DNA of 45,563 nt from Deltaproteobacteria bacterium (GCA_021817825.1 JAKAFS010000023.1:1-45563); one strand, 5' to 3'; positions 8,465-17,281 are shown, counted from the first letter of the stretch. Notes: generated by a model not told the origin, from the sequence alone. Numbers and translations are program-made.

Positions 8465-11071
8465 ATGGATTTCAAGAAAAAGCGCTTCGACCTTTCCCTG
8501 GCAAGCCAGGGGCTCCACTATCGTCTCTCCATCATCTTCGCCCTTTTTTTCTTCATGCCGCTCCTCGGGCTGCTCTATTTCGGCCTCAAGTATCACCTCC
8601 TGGAAGACCGCCTCGTCCCCATCTTCATCGTTGCCGTGCTGGCCTCTTCCCTGGCCGGCTATGTCCTGATCAGGCGAACTTTCGATGCCATCCGGAACGC
8701 ATCGCAGAAGATCTCCGATACGATCGCCCAGGACCTGACCGGCGTGACCTGTCCCTCCGTGGCCGACGAACTGCAAGGGATCGTCCAGTCTTTTCATGCC
8801 GTCGAGAGCGAACTGAGGTCCAGTTTCAAGAATCTGGAAAAAAAGACGTCCCAGCTCTCGACGCTCAAGGAGTTGTCCGATCTTTGTTACGTCACCTTCG
8901 ACAGCGACGATCTGTTTGCGATCACCCTGGAGCGCGCCCTGAAACTGACCAACGCCGATATCGGCTCGGTCTTGATTCTCGAAGGAACGGAACGGGAAGC
9001 TTTTTCGGTCCATGCCACCTACGGCCTCGGCGATCGCCTCCGGAAGGGCGACCGGGTGGACTTTGCCACCAGCATCGCCAAGTTCACCGTCATCAACAAA
9101 TCTCCCCTGATCATCGACGATGTGGAGCAGGACACCCGCTTCGGCCGGGGGAACCGCGCCCACTACGCGACCAAAGCGTTCCTCTCCATGCCCCTGAAAG
9201 GGATTCACGACGTCTTCGGGGTCCTCACCCTCTCGCGCCGTTCCTCCGATGTCCCTTTCACCCAGGAAGACGCCGACATCCTGACCCCCTTTTTGAGCAA
9301 CGCCGCCTTCACCTACGACAACCTGAGCCTGATCAAGCGCGACCGGGAAAACCGCCGACAGTTGGCGACCATCACCGACATCAACCGAACCCTCGGCTCC
9401 AGCCTCCGGAACAGCGAGCTCCTCCACGCCGTCCTGAGCCACATCCAGGAAACGGTCGCCTTCGACATTGCCGTGATTCTCAGCATCCCCCCCCAGACGC
9501 CCGACCACTGCTCGGTCCTGGATGTCCTTTCCGCCCTTCCCTTTGGCCTGTCCCTGAACAGCGCCCACCCTTTCACAGGGTCCATCCTCGAAGGGGTCGT
9601 CAACCAGGGCAACCTCCTTGCCATCGACCGGCCTGAATCGTTCCGCCATCCCCTGGAGCAGGAATTGTTCGTCAAGCCGGGCCTTCACTCGGCCCTCCTC
9701 GTGCCCTTGAAGATCGGAGGAGCGGTCACGGGCGTTCTCCTGCTCGGCGCCGTCCAGCCGGGGGCGCTTTCGGGCCAGGAGGAAAAGATGGGCTGGATCG
9801 CCTCCCTGCTCTCCCTGGCCCTGGAGAAGAACCGCCTTTCTTCTTCGGTGACCAAGCGCGACCTGGAGATGGAATCGATCAAGCAGATCGGCGGCATCCT
9901 GGCCGCCTCGACCTTCGACCGCAAGGAAGTCCTCAAACACACGCTGGACATGATCCAGACGATCATGGATGTCGAAGCGGGGGCGCTTCTTCTGCTCGAA
10001 GGCGACGAACTGCTCTTCAAGGTCTCCTTCAACAGCAACCCGGCCATCGATATCGAACTGCTCAAGGGGATCCGCATTCGCCTCGGCCAGGGGATTTCCG
10101 GCTATGCGGCGGCCAGGGGGGAAACGGTCCTCATCCGCGATACCCGCCGCTCCCAGCAGTTCCTCCGGGACTTCGACGAGCGAACCGGATTTTCCACCCG
10201 TTCGGTCCTCTGCGTCCCGCTCGTCTCCCGGGGTCGGGTCCTGGGCGTGATCGAAGTTCTCAACAAGATCAGCAGCGATTTCAATGACGACGACGTGCAT
10301 CTCCTTCAGTCCATCGCCACCTCGGTCAGCATCGCCCTGGAGAATTCCCAGCTCTACCAGGAGACGATCTCCATGGCGGAACAGGAGCGCGGAATCCGGA
10401 GCATGTTTCAGAAGTTCGTGCCCCGCGAGATTGTCGACAAGATCATCCACGATGCCGAACTGGAAAAACCCCTCTTGGAGGAATTGAAGATCCTGACGCT
10501 CTTGAACATCGATATCCGGGGATTCTCCGCCCTGTCCCAGAAGATCGGACCGCAGCGGACGGTCGCCATGCTGAACCGCTTCTTCACCGTCATGGGGGCC
10601 ATCGTCTTCAAGCACGGGGGCATCGTCGACAAGTACCTGGGCGACGGGTTCCTCGCCATCTTCGGCGCCCCGATCGCGAGCGCGAAAGATGCCGACAACG
10701 CCGCCGCAGCCGCCCTGGAGATGCAGGCGACCCTCGCCTCCCTCAACGAACGTTTTCAGGAGGATCTCGAAACGCCGCTCGCCATGGGAATCAGCATCCA
10801 CACGGGAGAAGCGGTTGTCGGCAACATCGGCTTCGAGAAAAAGATGGACTACACGGTCATCGGCGATTCGGTCAATGCGGTTTTTCGTCTCCAGGAGCTG
10901 ACCAAGCCCCTGCCGAACTCCATCCTGGTCAGCGAAAAGATGCGGCTGGCGGCCATGAACTCCCAGCTTGAGGTCCGGGAAATCGGCATGGGCGACGCGG
11001 GCAGCGCCCTGGGGGAGATGAAGATCTATGAACTCCTCGGCCGGAAACCCAAAAACGGCAAGGACATCTGA
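8465..11071 (+). CDS. Membrane-anchored GAF-domain class III adenylate/guanylate cyclase
   Basis: An 868-residue signalling protein. Two hydrophobic helices (about residues 21-40 and 51-70) anchor it, then about three GAF-type regulatory domains follow (~145-290, 310-465, 485-640), then a class III cyclase domain (~675-850). In the catalytic domain both metal-binding aspartates are present (NIDIRGFS ~682 and LGDGFLAIFG ~726), as are the DYTVIGDSVN asparagine and the downstream arginine (FRL) that stabilise the transition state. It should make cAMP (or cGMP) in response to small ligands or redox cues sensed by the GAF domains. GGGAG before the ATG at 8465 supports this start; an ATG at 8402 has no ribosome site. 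It stands alone, followed by a terminator. Confidence 0.9.
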   Translation: MDFKKKRFDLSLASQGLHYRLSIIFALFFFMPLLGLLYFGLKYHLLEDRLVPIFIVAVLASSLAGYVLIRRTFDAIRNASQKISDTIAQDLTGVTCPSVADELQGIVQSFHAVESELRSSFKNLEKKTSQLSTLKELSDLCYVTFDSDDLFAITLERALKLTNADIGSVLILEGTEREAFSVHATYGLGDRLRKGDRVDFATSIAKFTVINKSPLIIDDVEQDTRFGRGNRAHYATKAFLSMPLKGIHDVFGVLTLSRRSSDVPFTQEDADILTPFLSNAAFTYDNLSLIKRDRENRRQLATITDINRTLGSSLRNSELLHAVLSHIQETVAFDIAVILSIPPQTPDHCSVLDVLSALPFGLSLNSAHPFTGSILEGVVNQGNLLAIDRPESFRHPLEQELFVKPGLHSALLVPLKIGGAVTGVLLLGAVQPGALSGQEEKMGWIASLLSLALEKNRLSSSVTKRDLEMESIKQIGGILAASTFDRKEVLKHTLDMIQTIMDVEAGALLLLEGDELLFKVSFNSNPAIDIELLKGIRIRLGQGISGYAAARGETVLIRDTRRSQQFLRDFDERTGFSTRSVLCVPLVSRGRVLGVIEVLNKISSDFNDDDVHLLQSIATSVSIALENSQLYQETISMAEQERGIRSMFQKFVPREIVDKIIHDAELEKPLLEELKILTLLNIDIRGFSALSQKIGPQRTVAMLNRFFTVMGAIVFKHGGIVDKYLGDGFLAIFGAPIASAKDADNAAAAALEMQATLASLNERFQEDLETPLAMGISIHTGEAVVGNIGFEKKMDYTVIGDSVNAVFRLQELTKPLPNSILVSEKMRLAAMNSQLEVREIGMGDAGSALGEMKIYELLGRKPKNGKDI

Positions 11072-11172
11072 AGACCTTTTCCCGCCGCAATCGGCCCTTT
11101 AAGTCCCTTTCCCAACCGAACCTTTTGAATTTCACAAAAGATCGCCGAAACCGTCATTGCCGCTCTTTAGGA

Positions 11173-11196
11173 GGGTGTTGAAAAACACCCTGTTTT
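11173..11196 (+). terminator. Rho-independent terminator after the cyclase gene
   Basis: GGGTGTT-GAAA-AACACCC forms a perfect 7-bp stem with a GAAA tetraloop (11173-11190) followed by TGTTTT. It lies 100 nt downstream of the cyclase stop. Its loop arm resembles the ends of the adjacent 122-bp repeat, so it may be a partial relic of the same element used as a terminator. Confidence 0.6.
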
Positions 11197-11198
11197 GG

Positions 11199-11320
11199 AG
11201 GCTGTTCAAAAACGTTTAGATGCAAGGCGCGCAAAATCTGAGGAATGAGGCGTACTTTTCGTACGCCTCAGTGACGAAGGGTGCAGCGCAACGCAGCAGA
11301 TGAGCGTTTTTCAACAGCCT
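11199..11320. repeat. 122-bp MITE/REP-like element with terminal and central inverted repeats
   Basis: The ends are 16-nt inverted repeats matching at 15 of 16 positions (AGGCTGTTCAAAAACG at 11199-11214 against CGTTTTTCAACAGCCT at 11305-11320). The centre is a perfect 10-bp palindrome, TGAGGCGTAC-TTTTC-GTACGCCTCA (11246-11270). It has no coding capacity. It lies between the cyclase terminator and the 3' end of the RlmD-type gene. Structure is seen directly; mobility is inferred from the architecture, since no second copy is in this window. Confidence 0.75.
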
Positions 11321-11321
11321 G

Positions 11322-12605
11322 TTAGGAGACGGGCGTCAAGAGGGCCACGCATTCGATATGGGCCGTCTGGGGGAACATGTCGAGGGGCTGGAGACGTTGC
11401 AGTTGATAGCCCAGTTCCGCCAGTTGCAGGCAATCCCGGGCCTGGGTCGCGGGGTTGCAGGAGACATAGACGATCCGCTGCGGTTCAAGGGCCGCCACGG
11501 CCGAAAGCACCCCGTCGCCGCAGCCGTCCCGGGGCGGATCGAGGATGACGACGTCGGCCTTCTTCCCCGGCAAAACCAATTCTTTGGCCATCACCGCGCC
11601 CACGTCGCCCTGAAAAAACGTCGCGTCCGCAAATCCCGCGCGCTGTAGATTGATCCCGGCGCAGCGGACCGCCTCGCGGTCCCCCTCGATGCCGAAGAGC
11701 CGTCCGGCCCGGGGCGCGAGAAAAAGGGAAAATAGGCCGCAGCCTCCGTAGGCGTCGACCACCGTCTCCCCGCCCGTAAGCGCCGCCATCTCCAGCACCT
11801 GGGCGACGAGTTCGCCCACCAGGGCCTCATTGGCCTGAAAAAACCCCTCCCGGGACACGGTCAGCCGCTTTTCCAGGACGATGCGGGTAACATCTCCCGT
11901 TGCGGGTTCTTCCGTCTTTCCTGGCGCAGAAGATTCCTCCGGCCCGTCGGACCAGAACACCCGGCGCTCCCCCGGATGGCGCAACAGACCCTGCCGGAGA
12001 GTCTCCCGCAGGGCCCCGTATTTGCGGTTGATCGATTCGGCCACGATGGCGCACCGTTCCACTTCCACCAGATCGTGGCTTGCCAGGGCCATGAGCCCGA
12101 TCCTTCGCGCACTCCCTCGCCCGCCGGCCAGGTGGAATTCCGCCTTCCCCCGGTAGCCGAAGGGCTGCGGCGAGGCGATCACCGGCAGTACGGAAAGAGC
12201 GGGAAGTCTGGCGATCCGGGCAAAGGTCTCGCGGACCTGACGCCCCTTGAGTTCCAGCTGATGGGGATAGGCGATGTGCTGCATCCGGCAGCCGCCGCAG
12301 CGGGTGTAATAGGGACAGGGGGGTTCCACCCGCCGGTCCGCCGGGGCAAGGAGCCGCACGACACGCCCGCGGGCATAGCGCTTTTTGACCTCGATGATCT
12401 CCACCTCGGCCTCGTCGCCGTCGCAGACAAAGGGGACGAAGACGACCCTCTCCCCTGCCCTGCCGACGCCGTCGCCGCCGAAGGCCACATCCCCGATGGT
12501 GATTGTCAACCGCTCGCCTGCCTTCACCGTCCCCCCATCTGCCCTTTTTCCCCCGGCGCTTCGTCCTTGCCGTTCGGCGCCGATCGTGAGCATTCTTAGC
12601 ATCAT
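11322..12605 (-). CDS. rlmD: RlmD/RumA-type 23S rRNA (uracil-C5)-methyltransferase
   Basis: A TrmA/RlmD-family RNA m5U methyltransferase. An N-terminal TRAM-like region (GDVAFGGDGVGRAGERVVFVPFVCDGDEAEVEI) precedes the four-Cys iron-sulfur motif CPYYTRCGGC. The C-terminal SAM fold has VVDAYGGCGLFSL (motif I), ILDPPRDG (motif IV) and YVSCNPATQARD with the catalytic cysteine. RlmD methylates U1939 of 23S rRNA; TrmA or RlmCD specificity cannot be excluded. The start is uncertain: ATG at 12605 is used here, with alternatives at 12668, 12602, 12593 and a GTG near 12530 preceded by GGGGGA. It is divergent from the TraB-family gene with an 88-bp shared intergenic region. Confidence 0.88.
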   Translation of the reverse strand: MMLRMLTIGAERQGRSAGGKRADGGTVKAGERLTITIGDVAFGGDGVGRAGERVVFVPFVCDGDEAEVEIIEVKKRYARGRVVRLLAPADRRVEPPCPYYTRCGGCRMQHIAYPHQLELKGRQVRETFARIARLPALSVLPVIASPQPFGYRGKAEFHLAGGRGSARRIGLMALASHDLVEVERCAIVAESINRKYGALRETLRQGLLRHPGERRVFWSDGPEESSAPGKTEEPATGDVTRIVLEKRLTVSREGFFQANEALVGELVAQVLEMAALTGGETVVDAYGGCGLFSLFLAPRAGRLFGIEGDREAVRCAGINLQRAGFADATFFQGDVGAVMAKELVLPGKKADVVILDPPRDGCGDGVLSAVAALEPQRIVYVSCNPATQARDCLQLAELGYQLQRLQPLDMFPQTAHIECVALLTPVS

Positions 12606-12692
12606 CGGCCGGTCCCGTAAACCATTTCCCTTTACATCGGTTGCAAATATTGGTAATGACAACCCCATCTAACCATAAAGGGTGGTAAGGAT

Positions 12693-13850
12693 TTGGAAAA
12701 CGAGAATGTCCATCGCATAAGCCAGGAAGGCCGGGAAATCGTTCTTGTCGGAACGGCGCACGTCTCCCGGGAAAGCGCCGATCTTGTGGAACAGGTCATC
12801 GCCGAGGAGAAACCCGATACGGTCTGCGTCGAGTTGTGCAAGCCGCGTTACGAGGCGATCCGGCAGCAGGACCAATGGCAGCAGACCGATATCGTCAAGG
12901 TCATCCGCGAAAAGCGGACCACCATCCTGCTTTCCCAGCTCATGATGGCCTCGCTGCAGCGCAAGATCGCCCAGAAATTCAACATTACCCCCGGCGAAGA
13001 GATGCTCCGGGCCATCGCCAAGGCCGAGGAGGCGGGGGCCGAAATCGTGCTTGCCGACCGGGAGATCCGGGTGACGCTCCTGCGCACCTGGCGGAAGATG
13101 GGCTTCTGGAACAAGGCAAAATTCCTCACCGAAATCCTGTTCTCCCTTTTTTCCACCGAAGAGATCACCGAAGAGGAGATCGAAAAACTGAAAAAACAGG
13201 ATGTCCTGGAGCTGGCCCTACAGACCGTGGGCGAGAAGCTGCCGTCGATCAAAACGACCCTCATCGACGAGCGGGACCTCTACCTCGCCCACTCGATCGG
13301 CCAGGCCTCCGGCGCCCGGATCGTCGCGGTCGTCGGCGCCGGCCACGTGCCGGGCATCCTCAAGCATCTGGGAGAGGAAATCGACATCGAGGCCCTCAAT
13401 AAAATCCCCGAGCAGGGGGTCTGGGGACGCTATGCCGGCTGGGGCTTTTCTTTGCTCATCGTCGGGCTCTTCGTCGCCGGCTTCTTCTTTTCCGGTTCCC
13501 AGGCGAGCCTGAAAATGATTACCTGGTGGGCCTCCATCACCGCCGCCTTTTCCGGGCTGGGAGCGCTCCTCCTTTTGGCCCATCCCCTGACGATCGCGGC
13601 CTCGGCCCTCGCCGCTCCGGTCACGACGCTCCATCCGCTGATCGCGGCAGGCTGGGTCGCGGGACTCGTCGAGGCGTCGCTCCGCAAACCCCAGGTCAAG
13701 GACTTCCTGGCCCTCAAGGACGACATCACCTCGCTCCGCGGATTTTTCCGGAACAAGATCACACGGTTGCTTTTGCTCGTCGCGGTCGTCAACCTGACGA
13801 CGTCCATCGGGACCTTCGTTGCCATTCCGGTCATCATGAGGTTTTTATAA
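12693..13850 (+). CDS. TraB/PrgY-family membrane protein
   Basis: A 385-residue TraB-domain protein. The N-terminal half carries GTAHVSRESADLVEQ (residues ~20-34), VCVELCKPRY, LADREIRVTLLRTW and a second GAGHVPGI (~213), the paired GxxH motifs of the TraB/GumN superfamily. The C-terminal third has three or four hydrophobic segments (about 248-350 and 365-383). Family members include the enterococcal pheromone-shutdown protein PrgY/TraB and are proposed metalloproteases; the role in this organism is unknown. The start codon is TTG at 12693, with GGTGG 8 nt upstream, because no ATG precedes the conserved HRISQEG. A zinc-ribbon rhomboid gene starts 12 nt downstream, suggesting the two are co-transcribed. 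Confidence 0.88.
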   Translation: MENENVHRISQEGREIVLVGTAHVSRESADLVEQVIAEEKPDTVCVELCKPRYEAIRQQDQWQQTDIVKVIREKRTTILLSQLMMASLQRKIAQKFNITPGEEMLRAIAKAEEAGAEIVLADREIRVTLLRTWRKMGFWNKAKFLTEILFSLFSTEEITEEEIEKLKKQDVLELALQTVGEKLPSIKTTLIDERDLYLAHSIGQASGARIVAVVGAGHVPGILKHLGEEIDIEALNKIPEQGVWGRYAGWGFSLLIVGLFVAGFFFSGSQASLKMITWWASITAAFSGLGALLLLAHPLTIAASALAAPVTTLHPLIAAGWVAGLVEASLRKPQVKDFLALKDDITSLRGFFRNKITRLLLLVAVVNLTTSIGTFVAIPVIMRFL

Positions 13851-13862
13851 CGGAACCCCGCC

Positions 13863-14693
13863 ATGATTGAAAAAAAATCGATGCTCTGCCCGAACTGCCG
13901 GAAACTGATCAGCAACGACGAGCCGGCCTGCCCCTATTGCGGGACCGCCCGCCCGGGCTCGCTCTGGAAGCGGGCCCTCGGAGGCCGGTCCCGGTTCGGC
14001 GGCGACCCCGTGAACGCGATCATCGCCGTCAATGTGGTTTTCTTTCTCTTTTCGCTCCTCTTGAATCCATCGGGTCTCGGGCTGTCGGCCAATCCCCTGA
14101 CCTTCCTTTCCCCCTCCGACGGCAGCCTTTTTCTGCTCGGAGCGACGGGCGCACTGCCCATCACCGGCTACGGCCGCTGGTGGACCCTAATTTCCGCCTC
14201 CTTCCTCCACGGCGGCGTCCTGCACCTCTTCTTCAACATGATGGCCCTCAAGCAACTGGGACCTTTCGTCCTTGAGGAGTTCGGCTTCCAGCGCTTCGTC
14301 ACCCTCTATGTCTGGACCGGCATCGCCGGCTTCTTCATCTCCTTTCTGGCCGGCGTCCCCTTTACCATCGGCGCCTCCGCCTCGGTCTGCGGAATGATCG
14401 GCGCGATTCTCTACTACGGCAAGAGCCGGGGCGGCTTCTACGGCATGCAGATCTACCGCCAGGCCATGGGGTGGGTTCTGGGGCTCGTGGTCTTCGGACT
14501 CTTCTTTCCGGGCATCAACAACTGGGCCCACGGCGGCGGCCTCCTGGCCGGCATCGCGATCGCCTTCCTGGCCGGGTACGAGGAACGCACTCGGGAGGGT
14601 TTTCACCACCGCTTTTTAGGCACCGCAAGCCTCCTGCTCACGGCGGCGGTCCTCCTCTGGGCGCTCATTCAGGCCGTCCTGCTCCTGACCTGA
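13863..14693 (+). CDS. Rhomboid-family intramembrane protease with N-terminal zinc ribbon
   Basis: A 276-residue protein. Residues 9-27 are a zinc ribbon (CPNC...CPYC), which should sit in the cytoplasm before the first membrane helix. The rest is a six-helix rhomboid core with SFLHGGVLHLFFNMMAL, GASASVCG (serine nucleophile, about residue 178) and WAHGGGLLAG (histidine) in the last conserved helix. An extra hydrophobic segment at the C-terminus (252-275) gives a seventh helix. It probably cleaves membrane proteins; the zinc ribbon may recruit a partner. It follows the TraB-family gene by 12 nt. It is the second rhomboid in the window and is diverged from the one at 1275. Confidence 0.9.
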   Translation: MIEKKSMLCPNCRKLISNDEPACPYCGTARPGSLWKRALGGRSRFGGDPVNAIIAVNVVFFLFSLLLNPSGLGLSANPLTFLSPSDGSLFLLGATGALPITGYGRWWTLISASFLHGGVLHLFFNMMALKQLGPFVLEEFGFQRFVTLYVWTGIAGFFISFLAGVPFTIGASASVCGMIGAILYYGKSRGGFYGMQIYRQAMGWVLGLVVFGLFFPGINNWAHGGGLLAGIAIAFLAGYEERTREGFHHRFLGTASLLLTAAVLLWALIQAVLLLT

Positions 14694-14705
14694 GCCCCTC
14701 TCGCG

Positions 14706-16481
14706 TTACCTTTTCTTCGCCCACTCCCACATAGCGCGGTAGGCCTCTTCAAGAGATTGCGCGCAACCGCGGGCATCGCACAGAGACGACCGGGCCACGG
14801 CCGTCCGCAGCCCCCGGTGCAAGCCGGTGAGCCGTTCGGCATCGGAAGCAAGAAACTGCGCCAGGGCAATGTATTTTTCCTCCGACGGCGCGACCAGACC
14901 GGTCAGGCCGGCGCGGCTGAGAATACTCCAGGAGACCCGGCTCCTATGGTTCGTCCCCTGCAAGGCCAGCACAGGGACGCCCATCCACAACGCTTCGAGG
15001 GTGGTCGTGGTGCCATTGTAGGGAAAGGTATCCAGGGCGATATCGATCTCTCCATAGGCCGAAAGGTGCTCCACCAAGCCGGCCGAATACCCTTTGAGGA
15101 TCAGGCGGTCGGAGCCGATGCCCCGGGCGGCGAAGGCCTGTTCGTATCGCTCGCGGGTCGGCGCATCGTTGAAGGATTTGGCCTTCAGGCATAATCTTGA
15201 GGCAGGGACCGCCTTCAGGACCGCCGACCAGAGGTCCAGGACGGCCGGGGAGACCTTGGGAAGATAGTTGAAGGACCCGAAAGTGATAAACCCGTTCTTT
15301 TGCACCGGCGCTTGGTCCGGCGGCGGCGGCGCCTCGGCCGGCGGTTGGTAGCAGAGAAAACCGCCCGCCAGCCGCACGAGGGTTTCGGTGTGAAAAGCCT
15401 CTTGTCCCGGCGGATCCGTCCAGCCGTCGGTCAGGCGGAAGTCCAGGGCGGAAAGACCGGTGGTTGCCGGATATCCGATATACGACACCTGGACCGGCGC
15501 CGGTTTGCGGAAAAAGACGCCGAGCCGGTTGCCGCCCGAATGGCCCGCCAGATCCACGAGAATATCGATGCCGTCCGCGGCGACAAGCCCGGCAACCGCG
15601 GCGTCGTCCTTTCCCGCGATGTCGCGCCATTGCGTGGCCAACGCGCGCAATCTTTCCGTGACCCGGTCGGGAACGGCGACATCGGAATAACAGGTGATAT
15701 CGAAGTGGTCGCGGCAATGGTGCCGGAGGATCGGCTCCACGAAGTAAGCCACCGAATGCAGGCGAAAATCCGGCGACACATAACCGATGCGGAGTTTTCG
15801 ACTGCCCTTGTCGTTATGACCGCCGGCGCACCCTTCGCCGCTCGCCGGGACAAAGGCCTTCAGGCTCTCTGCAAAGGCCCGGTGCTCGGCCAAGAGTTCC
15901 TGATCCGGCACCGCCGTATAGCAGAGGGCCTGCAACAGATTGGAATGCATGGCGAAAAAATCCGGCTTCAGCTTGAGGGCCGTCCGATAGGCCGCGACGG
16001 CTTCTGCGGAACGGCCCTGCTCCTTCAGGATGTTCCCCAGATTGCCGTAGGCCATCACATGGCGGGGATCGATGGCCAGCACCTTTCGGCAACACTCCTC
16101 GGCCTCGGTCAGAAAACCTTGCCGTTGCCGCAGCGCCCCCAGGTTGTTCCAGGCGCTCTCATAGGAGGGGTTCAGGGCAACGGCCTTTCGATAATGCAAA
16201 AGGGCTTCGTCGTACCGTTTTCGCCGGTCCAGGAACAGGGCGAGATTGTACATGGCGATGGCATCGGGCGCATCCCCCTTTACCGACGCCTCCATATAGC
16301 GCAGGGCCTCGTCGTCCCTCCCCTGCCCCTCGGCGATCACGCCGAGCATGCGCAAGGCAAGGGAATGTCGCGGCGCCTTTTCGACCACCTGCGCATACAG
16401 CTTCCCTGCCGAATCCCTCCGGCCGGCTTGGAACTCTTTTCCGGCCCGCTGGAGAATCCTGTCGATGGCGGATTGTTTCAA
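14706..16481 (-). CDS. TPR-containing O-GlcNAc transferase-like glycosyltransferase (GT41)
   Basis: A 591-residue protein. About five to six TPR units fill residues 10-215 (for example AMYNLALFLDRRKRYDEALLHYRKAVALNP and the NNLGALRQRQG and GNLGNILKEQG repeats). A SPINDLY/OGT-like GT41 domain follows (~228-588) with LRIGYVSPDFRLHSVAYF, DLAGHSGGNRL, PAPVQVSYIGYPATTG, FGSFNYLPKVSP and DTFPYNGTTTTLEALWMGVPV, the UDP-sugar pocket. It probably O-glycosylates proteins, the TPR superhelix binding the substrate. Bacterial homologues often modify flagellin or surface proteins, but no such partner is nearby. It has a strong minus-strand promoter 77-106 nt upstream of its start. Confidence 0.9.
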   Translation of the reverse strand: MKQSAIDRILQRAGKEFQAGRRDSAGKLYAQVVEKAPRHSLALRMLGVIAEGQGRDDEALRYMEASVKGDAPDAIAMYNLALFLDRRKRYDEALLHYRKAVALNPSYESAWNNLGALRQRQGFLTEAEECCRKVLAIDPRHVMAYGNLGNILKEQGRSAEAVAAYRTALKLKPDFFAMHSNLLQALCYTAVPDQELLAEHRAFAESLKAFVPASGEGCAGGHNDKGSRKLRIGYVSPDFRLHSVAYFVEPILRHHCRDHFDITCYSDVAVPDRVTERLRALATQWRDIAGKDDAAVAGLVAADGIDILVDLAGHSGGNRLGVFFRKPAPVQVSYIGYPATTGLSALDFRLTDGWTDPPGQEAFHTETLVRLAGGFLCYQPPAEAPPPPDQAPVQKNGFITFGSFNYLPKVSPAVLDLWSAVLKAVPASRLCLKAKSFNDAPTRERYEQAFAARGIGSDRLILKGYSAGLVEHLSAYGEIDIALDTFPYNGTTTTLEALWMGVPVLALQGTNHRSRVSWSILSRAGLTGLVAPSEEKYIALAQFLASDAERLTGLHRGLRTAVARSSLCDARGCAQSLEEAYRAMWEWAKKR

Positions 16482-16557
16482 GCACCCTCCCTCTTCCTGT
16501 CATGACGTCCCAGCCGTGAACCGTGGCTGAAAGAAACGCTGGCGCGCACGTTGAGCG

Positions 16558-16587
16558 AGGATACGGGAATGCCCTTTTGCCTGTCAA
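16558..16587 (-). promoter_or_regulatory. Sigma-70 promoter of the OGT-like gene
   Basis: On the minus strand TTGACA (16587-16582), 18-bp spacer, TATCCT (16563-16558). The predicted start is near 16551, giving a ~70-nt leader to the ATG at 16481. It is arranged back-to-back with the promoter at 16616-16645. Confidence 0.55.
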
Positions 16588-16615
16588 GGAGAACTTGCCC
16601 TTCGCCCCAACGGAG

Positions 16616-16645
16616 TTGACAAGCCGCCGTCCGATGGCCTATGAT
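16616..16645 (+). promoter_or_regulatory. Sigma-70 promoter of the DUF3568-like lipoprotein gene
   Basis: TTGACA (16616-16621), 18-bp spacer, TATGAT (16640-16645). The predicted start near 16652 gives a leader of about 220 nt that includes the repeat at 16681-16744 before the ATG at 16871. Confidence 0.55.
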
Positions 16646-16680
16646 CGCGGTCATTACTCCGGCAATGATAATACCGATTC

Positions 16681-16744
16681 CGTCATTCCCGCGAAGGCGG
16701 GAGTCCGGGACTGCACGGGATGCCGGATCAAGTCCGGCGTGACC
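16681..16744. repeat. Dispersed double-hairpin repeat (CGTCATTCCCGCGAAGGCGGGA type)
   Basis: Two perfect hairpins: TCCCGC-GAAG-GCGGGA (16687-16702) and GCCGGA-TCAAG-TCCGGC (16722-16738), bounded by CGTCATT and GCGTGACC. Sequences of this form occur as short interspersed repeats in many proteobacterial genomes. Here it lies in the leader between a promoter and its lipoprotein gene. The right boundary could extend to about 16795. Confidence 0.65.
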
Positions 16745-16870
16745 ACAGTTGATATGTTTACTTGCCGGAGCCATAAGGGGCTGGGAATGACCGGCTGTTT
16801 CCTTTGTTTGGCCGCGCCCCCTTGACGACACCGAAAACGGGACAATTGATCGCAACAGAAAGGACGGACG

Positions 16871-17275
16871 ATGAAAAATTCATTTCGGAGACTTCTCTTC
16901 CTGGTTCCGGCGCTCCTGCTGGTTACGGCCTGCGATACGGCCGTCACCGTGGGAAGCAAGACGATCGGCCTCCGCTCCGGGGAGTTCATCTATACCGACG
17001 GCTATATGCGCGCCACCTACCTCTTTCCCTTCGAGAAGGTCTGGGCGGCCTGCGAAAAGACCCTGGCAGACATGAAGGCCACCGATGTAGAACGGATCAA
17101 GAAGATCGCCGAGGGAGATCTCAAGGCCCTGATCCAGGACGAAAAGATCCGCATCCTGGTGAGTTATGTGGACAGGGAAAACACCTCTGTTTCCATCATG
17201 ACCGGCACGGCGGGCAACTCCCTGGCGTCGCAGCTCATCCACGACCGGATCGCCGGCACATTGCAGGGCCGCTGA
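16871..17275 (+). CDS. DUF3568-like small lipoprotein
   Basis: A 134-residue exported lipoprotein. The signal peptide MKNSFRRLLFLVPALLLVTAC ends in a lipobox (LVTA-C21) with Asp at +2. The mature part starts with a small beta-type segment (VTVGSKTIGLRSGEFIYTDGYMRATY) followed by FPFEKVWAACEKTLADMKATDVERIKKIAEGDLKALI, a pattern seen in DUF3568-type lipoproteins of deltaproteobacteria. The function is unknown; Asp at +2 in enterobacteria means inner-membrane retention, which may not hold here. ATG preceded by AAAGGACGG. Its own promoter is at 16616; it converges with the RlmI-type gene. Confidence 0.8.
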   Translation: MKNSFRRLLFLVPALLLVTACDTAVTVGSKTIGLRSGEFIYTDGYMRATYLFPFEKVWAACEKTLADMKATDVERIKKIAEGDLKALIQDEKIRILVSYVDRENTSVSIMTGTAGNSLASQLIHDRIAGTLQGR

Positions 17276-17281
17276 ACGGCA

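Noticed and set aside
8441-10801. 786-codon minus-strand frame.
   Set aside because: Antisense shadow of the GAF/cyclase gene, whose motifs are complete on the plus strand.
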